DNA from: Gnetum montanum
Lineage: Eukaryota; Streptophyta; Gnetopsida; Gnetales; Gnetaceae
Length of the DNA stretch: 24,639 bases
Direction: 5' to 3'
NCBI GenBank assembly: GCA_015680685.1
Contig: MNCI01030331.1
Span: 27,042-51,680, forward strand
Positions 19,721 to 24,639 of the stretch are shown here, piece after piece; position 1 is the stretch's first letter; each line of letters starts with the position of its first letter. The translations under genes were made by a program, and so were the position numbers. The notes below the pieces were generated by a model. The model was not told the origin of the DNA. It saw only the letters and a list, made by a program, of their open reading frames with translations, and ran no database searches.

Positions 19721-20280
19721 TTCATATCAAGCCTTTTGATGTGACTTTCCTTGAGATGCTTGTTGGGTATACCTTTGTGATCTACATTATGCTCTTAGTG
19801 CCCAACAAGGTTTCTTTGTCATTAGACATGNTCTCATCTTCTTCTTCCTCTTCAATGTCTAGTTCTGAAGAAGATGAATGTAGNTTGGGAGAGTTTCCAT
19901 GGCTTCTATAGTGTTTCCCATGGTCCCTTGATCTATCTATTCTAGGTTTTAAGGAGTTCTTAGGCCTTGAGACCTCCCTTGGTCTAGGAATTACTTCATC
20001 TCCTCTAGGATTATTTTCCTTAGGTAAATGTAGTCCTTGAGTGTAGTGAGGTGGCCATGAACATATGAAACCCCTACATGAGGTTGGTCACTCCAATTTT
20101 CTTTAGTATATATCTCATTAGTTCTCCAATGAATGTTCTCTCCATACAATGCATTATCGCTTCCTTGTGAAAGAAATAGTTTTGTTAGTTAATGATGTAT
20201 GTGACTTAATATTTTCTAAAATTTAAATTGCTAATGTGTTTACAATGATCATGTATGATATAACTAATCTAGATAACTAG

Positions 20281-20304
20281 CACCATCCCCGATAACAACA
20301 TCAA
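20281..20304 (-). other. Primer-binding site resembling tRNA-Asp type
   Basis: On the - strand, TTGATGTTGTTATCGGGG follows the 5' LTR closely. The plant gypsy (Tat/Athila-type) primer-binding consensus, complementary to the 3' end of tRNA-Asp, is TGGCGCCGTTGCCGGGGA. Every difference is a C-to-T or G-to-A change. Its position just downstream of the 5' LTR agrees with the orientation given by the polypurine tract. Confidence 0.65.
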
Positions 20305-20987
20305 TGATAGGTAGCAAAGGGACTAGTTGTGGCATCTAGATTGATATGCCTTGATCATAGATTGCTATCTTTCCACTTATACTAGTGGTAGCTTTGTCAC
20401 GTATGGTTTAGCCCAAAGTAAGGCATATGATTCTTCATGTTGTTTTGGCCTTAGGCTACTTCTAATGACAATAAAAAAATCAATTATTTAACTAATTAGC
20501 AATAGAAAATAAAGTCTAAACTAGCCCATGGTCAATCAGTGTCCTTGCCCAGCATGTCATACATGTCCTGAACCCATGTATCCATTATTGGAATTACCAG
20601 GTGCTATGCTATTGGGTAAACCAAGCAATAATACTACAAGGATTACCAAGCAAATATGTGTTTATGATTGAAACTAGTCAAGCTCATTCTACCAATTCAT
20701 TAACATGAATGGAAATGTAAATATTAACTAAGTACATGAAATGTAAATTGCATGGAAAGTAAATTTAATCTAAGTCTAAGTATTGCAATGAATAAGAATC
20801 AATCTTGATCTTATTTCCATTCATGGAATGTGTCTAGGTACATTGCCACTCAAATAAGGCACCATCCAACTAACTCATATCCACAATGCAAGCGCTAATT
20901 GACTATTCTCTAAGACTATGAAATAAAATTGCAAGAGTTTAGCTACTTTCTTAACCAAAGAATGTCAATACATAGTAGGAGCAAGTG

Positions 20988-20995
20988 TATTTATA
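20988..20995 (-). promoter_or_regulatory. TATA box in the 5' LTR
   Basis: TATAAATA in the context GCCTATAAATACACTTGC on the - strand. This would have been the promoter used for the element's genomic transcript. Confidence 0.65.
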
Positions 20996-21078
20996 GGCAA
21001 ACAACAAATACTACATTGATGGGGTCACATAAATGAAGTAAATGCTATGATGATAGGGCAACACCATGACGACAAGGC

Positions 21079-21104
21079 CACATTGATGGAGGCCCATCAA
21101 TGTG
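21079..21104. repeat. Perfect inverted repeat in U3 of the 5' LTR
   Basis: The same 11-base arms (CACATTGATGG / CCATCAATGTG) as in the 3' LTR, with a different 4-base loop (AGGC here, GGAC there). Confidence 0.85.
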
Positions 21105-21123
21105 ACACTTTGACACTTCATCA

Positions 21124-22375
21124 CCTATCTAGATATGTTAAAAGTTGTTACACTTGTTGGAGCTAATGTTAATAATGATTAGTCTTTGTTATAGCAAAGA
21201 ATTATCATATTTCTTTGATAAGAAAATTTTTTTATAACCTTGCTATTTATTGAAATTTAAATTATGAATTCATTTAGACCTATTTTTATCAAAGTAAATA
21301 TTTTTTGTTGTATTTAATATTGCATAACCAATCATGTGCTATAGATGTTGAGTTTTTCAAAAGCTTAAATTATAATATTGTTGAATTATCTTAAAGGTTG
21401 TTTGTTATTTGTGTTAGAGCTTTTTGTAGTTTTACTCTACTTTTATTCATTACTTCAATCATGTAATTTGTAGTATTGAATTATCAAAAGGCTTTTGGAA
21501 GTATGGTAAGCTAATCAAAAGAGCTATCTATTTAGTTTTTGTAAGTATCTCTTCTACATAGCATTTCTTTTTTTGTTTTTGGAATAATTGAATACTTTTG
21601 TATAGCTCTTGATAGAATTTGGTATTTGTATTGATACATATCTTCTTGAGATTGAGATTGATTCTCATCCTTGTCTTCACTTTCATCTCCCTTTAGTTTT
21701 GGAAGTTCATTTTCACTATTAGTTATTGAAAGTTTTTTCTTATTATCTTCTATTTGGATAGTTGTGATATGATTGCAGTATTTTATTATCTTCTATTCCA
21801 AACTATTCATTTGCATCTTTGAATGGATAGTACAACAATAGTTATGCCCAGTAGTAATTAATCCATTTGTTTTCATTTTTCAGTTGTTTTCGAAATATTG
21901 GAAAGACTAATTATTTTGAATTTTGATCTTTTTCTTTATATTATAAAACCTCCCTCTTGTTTGATTTTTTTATTTTCAATTTTTTCGTAGTCATTGATTT
22001 TATTATAAATCTAGCTATTTCATATGGATAAATTTCTTCTTTGTTGGGTTTCCTTTTGCTATATGTTTGTAGATATATAGGTATGGGTGTATGCCATACA
22101 AAAGGTAGTATAGGCATTGGGATATTTTAGTTAATTTAAATAATTCATGAATCATTCATTTTAGTATATTGATGTTTTATCTAGCATGTACCATCAGTCA
22201 AAAATCATGAATAAGTCTACTCCCTTTGACTCTCACCTAAGTAAATTAGATAAATAATATATATCTAAGGTGGCTAAGAGATTGGAATCCATCAGATATT
22301 GTAAATTTAGGATAGTTAACACAAAGAAAAGTAGATAATACATAACACCATCTCCTAGTTTGCATCCTCCTTTTC
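21124..22375. other. Unassigned A/T-rich interval
   Basis: No gene, LTR or RNA recognised. It is T-rich with scattered short frames and forms the right flank of the gypsy-type element, before the change to CG-richer DNA. Confidence 0.4.
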
Positions 22376-22415
22376 AAAGGTGTCCTTGGTCCAGAAAAGG
22401 TGTCCTTGGTCCAGA
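22376..22415. repeat. 20-bp perfect tandem duplication
   Basis: AAAGGTGTCCTTGGTCCAG occurs twice head to tail with a period of 20 bases. No function is evident. Confidence 0.9.
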
Positions 22416-22793
22416 AATTCTTAATGCTGAATTGTCCCTAAAAATTTTTCAATACTAATCTATCTACAGAAGTGCATTAAATCTGCAATAAGTATTTCAT
22501 ACTTTCCAATGAAATTTTGGGTCATATGGAGAGAGGATGGGGTATGCAAGGAAAACATTGCATTTGCATGGATTGGCCTTTGGGAGCATCAAAGGTTCTG
22601 CCATGACTCACATTCATGCCTGTTTATTGTTCATTGCTAGTTTTTCCGCGCGTCGTTTCTGTCTTTGGCGGCTTCTGTTTTCACGTTCCTCCTCCTCCTC
22701 GTCCGTGCACTGTTTTCACGTTTGGATCTGTATTTTTGCAATGGACGTAAGTTTTACCAAAATCGCATGTGGAAAAGTTTGACAAAATTAGCG

Positions 22794-23088
22794 TTACCGA
22801 ATTATGACCGGTAATTGCGTCTCGATGAAATCAAACAACATTTTGTGGATCTGGTCTTTCACACTTCCATTGCACACAGAGAAGCCATCAGTATGATGGT
22901 ACAAGAAATGGATGCTGCTCTGAAGGCCAATCTCATTGCTTTGGTGTTGGGCCAAGCCTTCCCTTTGCTTGATTGCACAGGTTTCAGATAGACCTTAGTT
23001 ACTTCTGGAATGGATTCCATCATCATCTGTCTCAGTACATGCAGAGCTTCTTCTCTGCTGATTCCCTCATCTTTCATCAAACACTCTG
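22794..23088 (-). pseudogene. Terpene synthase terminal exon with a frameshift
   Basis: After a CCGCAG acceptor the frame reads ECLMKDEGISREEALHVLRQ, then VTKVYLKPVQSS and AMRLAFRAAS. This is the helical end of the alpha-domain, where families have ECYMK(D/E)xG.S.EEA. Near 22,911-22,920 the frame is lost: staying in it ends at a TGA at 22,859. Another frame from about 22,912 gives HFLYHHTDGFSVCNGSVKDQ and IHKMLFDFIETQ, the canonical DGFxV....KDxIxxxLFxxI tail, ending at TAA (22,794-22,796). So one base appears lost (or two gained) in an otherwise well-kept exon. A sequencing error is the main alternative. The length of about 98 codons suits a last TPS exon. Confidence 0.85.
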
Positions 23089-23303
23089 CTGCGGAGACGA
23101 CTCCACTGTTTTCCTTCCCTGACTGTCAAAGCCCAACACCCACAGTTACATCTAACATTGCAATCATACAACTAAACAGGTTACACTGTTAACTGAGACT
23201 CCTAAAGTATAGAATTACAGGAAATTCCCGGGTGTGGACAACGTTAAGTTACAGATTGAAATAAACTGAATTGAATAAAAGGAATTCTTAAGCAGGTTTC
23301 AGT

Positions 23304-23377
23304 GGGTGCGCCCCTCCCCCCTGGGGATGAGGGGGGCACCCCCCCTCACCCAGGACAACCGAAGGGGGGGCGCACCC
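23304..23377. repeat. G/C-rich nested hairpin
   Basis: The outer arms GGGTGCGCCCC (304-314 of this kilobase) and GGGGCGCACCC (367-377) are perfectly complementary. Inside, TGAGGGGGG and CCCCCCTCA pair around a 3-base loop (CAC). Outside that stem, CTGGG and CCCAG pair as well. The composition is completely unlike the surroundings. Confidence 0.85.
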
Positions 23378-23730
23378 CCAACCCGCATGATGAGCAAGAA
23401 TAGTGGAGAAGACCCAGGGGGCATCGACCCAGTAAAGGGGCGCAAGGGTAAGGACGCAGGGGAATCATTATGTGGTCCTGCCTTTTGTAGTTACTGTATA
23501 TTTCAAATGAAACATGGTAAAAACGTTATTATTTTGAGGCAGAGGAATACAGCTAGAAATCAACAACCCGTGCCTAATAATCAAATAAAATCCTCAAAGA
23601 TGAGCTGAAAATAGTGCAGGTGCTGCTCTTTCATATAGATAAATAAGCATAAGGCAAGATCCAAGATTAAATCTATGAATAGAAGGATTTGCTGCCCCCA
23701 GTGAAATGAGAATAGGGAAAGGCCAAAGAC

Positions 23731-23885
23731 AAGCAGCAACAGCGTTCAGCAACAGCAGTAGCAAGAGCCTTGTTCAGCAGCAACAACAACGTTGTTCAGC
23801 AGCAGCAACAGCGTTCAGCAACAGCAGCAGCAATAGCGTTATTCAGCAGCAGCAGCAGCGTTCAGCAGCAACAGCAAGATTAGTA
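23731..23885 (+). repeat. CAG/CAA-rich minisatellite (polyglutamine-like)
   Basis: About 155 bases consist of irregular units built on GTTCAGCAGCAGCAACAGC with GCGTT spacers. A + frame (23,706-23,936, 76 codons) reads QQQQQ blocks alternating with SSS and AAA. I see no splice sites, homology or codon context to support a real protein, and it lies antisense to the TPS relic where an intron or insertion is expected. Confidence 0.7.
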
Positions 23886-23990
23886 GCGTTTACAGCACAA
23901 GCACCAAATGCTTTACCTAAATGTGTTACTTATTGATGTCTTTGCCATAGAATAAACCCTAAATTTTTTCCCTCCATCTTTGCTGTTGCA

Positions 23991-24074
23991 GATCTGCATT
24001 TAACTCATGACAGACCTGCATTTAGTTCATGACAGATGCAGTTGTTGACCTGACCTGCATTTAGTTCGTGACAG
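23991..24074. repeat. 22-bp repeat, three copies
   Basis: Units like GACCTGCATTTAGTTCATGACA occur at 23,991 and 24,013 (head to tail) and again at about 24,053 after a short spacer, with two or three differences. They form part of the patch between the TPS exons. Confidence 0.8.
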
Positions 24075-24115
24075 ATGTGTTGTTGAAAATAAAATCAAAA
24101 AATAAAATCAAAGTA

Positions 24116-24157
24116 AATGAAACCTGTCAAAAACGTAATGAAACGTGTCAAAAACGT
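24116..24157. repeat. 21-bp tandem repeat, two copies
   Basis: AATGAAAC(C/G)TGTCAAAAACGT occurs twice head to tail with a single difference. The AAACG(T) word goes on in the following 130 bases, in both orientations. Confidence 0.85.
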
Positions 24158-24180
24158 TTCAATTTGACCCCCCTGCCCCC

Positions 24181-24251
24181 CGAAACGTTTCGCCCACCAA
24201 GTGACGGTTACTGTTCATGAGAAACGGCGTTTTGAAACGGGATCCCGTTTC
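24181..24251. repeat. Perfect palindromes with GAAACG arms
   Basis: CGAAACGTTTCG (24,181-24,192) is a perfect 12-base palindrome, and GAAACGGGATCCCGTTTC (24,234-24,251) a perfect 18-base one. GAAACG and CGTTTC occur repeatedly around them up to about 24,275. They lie within 60-120 bases of the break in the TPS exon and may mark the end of an inserted element. Confidence 0.85.
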
Positions 24252-24302
24252 CGCAACCAAAAACGCGAAACGTTATGAATCCGTTGCGTTTGTGGCAACA
24301 TA

Positions 24303-24459
24303 GTCCAACACAAATACAGTCTGTGTGGCTTTAGCCATGGCCATTCGAGCCTGCTGAAACTCTTCCTCGAACATTCCAGAGGCAATCAAGAAGTAGCATT
24401 CCACTGGTCTCTGCCTGAATATGTTAAGCTTGGAAACCTCTGTGCCACTCCACCATCTG
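24303..24459 (-). pseudogene. Terpene synthase exon, truncated before DDxxD
   Basis: An uninterrupted 52-codon frame reads RWWSGTEVSKLNIFRQRPVE and continues CYFLIASGMFEEEFQQARMA to end TQTVFVLD. RWW opens the alpha-domain segment and the (F)RxRxVE(C/Y)Y(F/W) motif is typical of the family. The exon normally runs on with DDxYDxxG, where DDxxD holds the substrate diphosphate through Mg2+. Here the next codons read YVATNATDS and then a stop, with no resemblance to TPS. The break falls exactly at the active-site motif and coincides with the edge of a palindrome-rich segment. Confidence 0.85.
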
Positions 24460-24601
24460 CTTCAACCAAAACCAAACGGTAATATACATGGCAGCTTACT
24501 ATATTCAGGAAGAGAGTACATGAAGAGCTGGATGGAAAAAAAGAAAGAAAAGGCTTTTACGTTAATGAAGATGGCTAAAATGATGATAAAATAATACGTA
24601 C
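24460..24601 (-). other. Terpene synthase intron, 142 bp
   Basis: A GTACGT donor (from 24,601) follows CTGTTTAA, and the acceptor is GGTTGAAGCAG. Splicing after AAG gives LF-N-RWW and splicing after CAG gives LF-K-WW. Both keep the frame, because the acceptor is a NAGNAG pair three bases apart. Intron phase and position before RWW fit plant TPS genes. Confidence 0.7.
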
Positions 24602-24639
24602 TTAAACAGACTTTGGATCTCGCATTGCTGCTGTGATTG
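24602..24639 (-). pseudogene. Terpene synthase exon end (partial, cut by window edge)
   Basis: The last 38 bases of an exon read QSQQQCEIQSLF plus two bases of the next codon, then a good GT donor. The family usually has FN(I/L)xQxxHQxE(L/I)xxLS just before RWW, which fits. The exon runs off the right end of the window. Confidence 0.7.

Larger units (their letters stand above)
15462..21123 (-). mobile_element. Ty3/gypsy-type LTR retrotransposon lacking visible pol (gag-only candidate)
   Basis: Two directly repeated LTRs (15,462-16,304 and 20,322-21,123) flank about 4 kb. On the - strand the order is 5' LTR, primer-binding site (20,304-20,281), acidic leader, gag (about 19,720-19,300), a long low-complexity tail coding remnant (to about 17,800), polypurine tract (16,316-16,305) and 3' LTR. 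No protease, reverse transcriptase, RNase H or integrase motif is visible, and the roughly 2.9 kb after gag is too short for a whole pol. Such elements are known in plants as terminal-repeat retrotransposons with a gag domain (TR-GAG). The LTRs are clearly diverged from each other, so the insertion is old. Confidence 0.75.
20322..21123 (-). repeat. 5' LTR of the gypsy-type element
   Basis: Partner of 15,462-16,304, slightly shorter because of small deletions. On the - strand it starts TGATGAAGTGTCAAAG at 21,123 and has a TATA box at 20,988-20,995. It runs to ACTAGT at about 20,322 and may extend to 20,305, next to the primer-binding site. The perfect U3 inverted repeat is at 21,079-21,104. 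Confidence 0.8.
22794..24639 (-). pseudogene. Plant terpene synthase, truncated pseudogene (continues beyond window)
   Basis: Plant terpene synthases cyclise or ionise prenyl diphosphates (C10, C15 or C20) to terpenes. Here three pieces of the C-terminal catalytic alpha-domain are seen on the - strand. Two are adjacent exons with the RWW and FRQRPVECYF region (24,639-24,303). The third is the last exon (23,088-22,794) with ECLMKDEGISREEAL and DGFSVCNGSVKDQIHKML. The exons that should lie between, with DDxxD and NSE/DTE for magnesium binding, cannot be found in the 1.2 kb separating them. The second exon stops just after the first Asp of the expected motif, and the last exon carries a frameshift. 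Subfamily and product cannot be told from these pieces. The 5' part lies outside the window and could not be judged. Confidence 0.85.

Noticed and set aside
22859-23080. 73-codon - frame taken as a separate small protein
   Set aside because: It is the first part of the terminal terpene synthase exon read past the frameshift to a chance stop.
23306-23608. 100-codon + frame across the G/C-rich hairpin
   Set aside because: The first part is a translation of the hairpin and the rest has no domain; it lies within the patch between TPS exons.
23706-23936. 76-codon frame with polyglutamine blocks, possibly a transcription-factor fragment
   Set aside because: Any CAG/CAA minisatellite gives this. 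No conserved domain, splice site or flanking coding sequence supports a gene.

Overview
The window looks like a piece of a large, repeat-swollen plant nuclear genome. The evidence is very A+T-rich DNA packed with decayed LTR retrotransposons, split genes with GT..AG introns, and a plant-type terpene synthase (TPS) relic. A gymnosperm such as a conifer is my best guess, but I cannot name the species from this sequence alone. Three single ambiguous bases (n) occur at about 16,895, 19,831 and 19,884. I see no intact cellular protein-coding gene, no tRNA or rRNA gene and no CRISPR array.

Layout. Positions 1-22,500 are a retrotransposon graveyard with very few CG dinucleotides. From the left it holds: an old LTR of a gypsy-like family on the + strand (530-1410 or further); a LINE-like zinc-finger remnant (about 2380-2560); a roughly 1-kb LTR on the - strand (3264-4257) with a TATA box and an upstream cluster of AGACATCT motifs; a lysine-rich 118-codon open frame; and another - strand LTR (about 4800-5342) next to a tandem array of palindromic units (5525-6370). 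Two colinear copies of a 1.9-kb block (6459-8350 and 10639-12500) follow, each carrying an antisense Ty1/copia RT/RNase H remnant. Between them lies a further 1-kb LTR (8626-9650), and after them a + strand LTR-like stretch (12421-13975).

The best-defined mobile element is at about 15,462-21,123 on the - strand. It has two 0.8-kb LTRs, a polypurine tract, a tRNA-Asp-type primer-binding site and a decayed gag. No polymerase remains recognisable in its 4-kb interior, so it is a candidate gag-only, non-autonomous element. The LTR at 530-1410 is a third, older copy of the same LTR in the opposite orientation.

From about 22.5 kb the DNA changes character, becoming richer in G+C and CG. Here lies a broken terpene synthase on the - strand. 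One partial exon and one truncated exon (24,639-24,303) carry the start of the catalytic alpha-domain, and a terminal exon (23,088-22,794) carries the C-terminus with a one-base frameshift. The exons that should carry the metal-binding DDxxD and NSE/DTE motifs are absent. Their place is taken by 1.2 kb of palindromes, minisatellites and a G/C-rich nested hairpin.

How the parts relate: the retroelement parts are separate insertions of different age and orientation rather than a pathway. Many stop codons, and all differences of the primer-binding site from its consensus, are C-to-T or G-to-A changes. This fits long-term methylation and deamination of silenced repeats. The TPS remnant is the only trace of a host gene.
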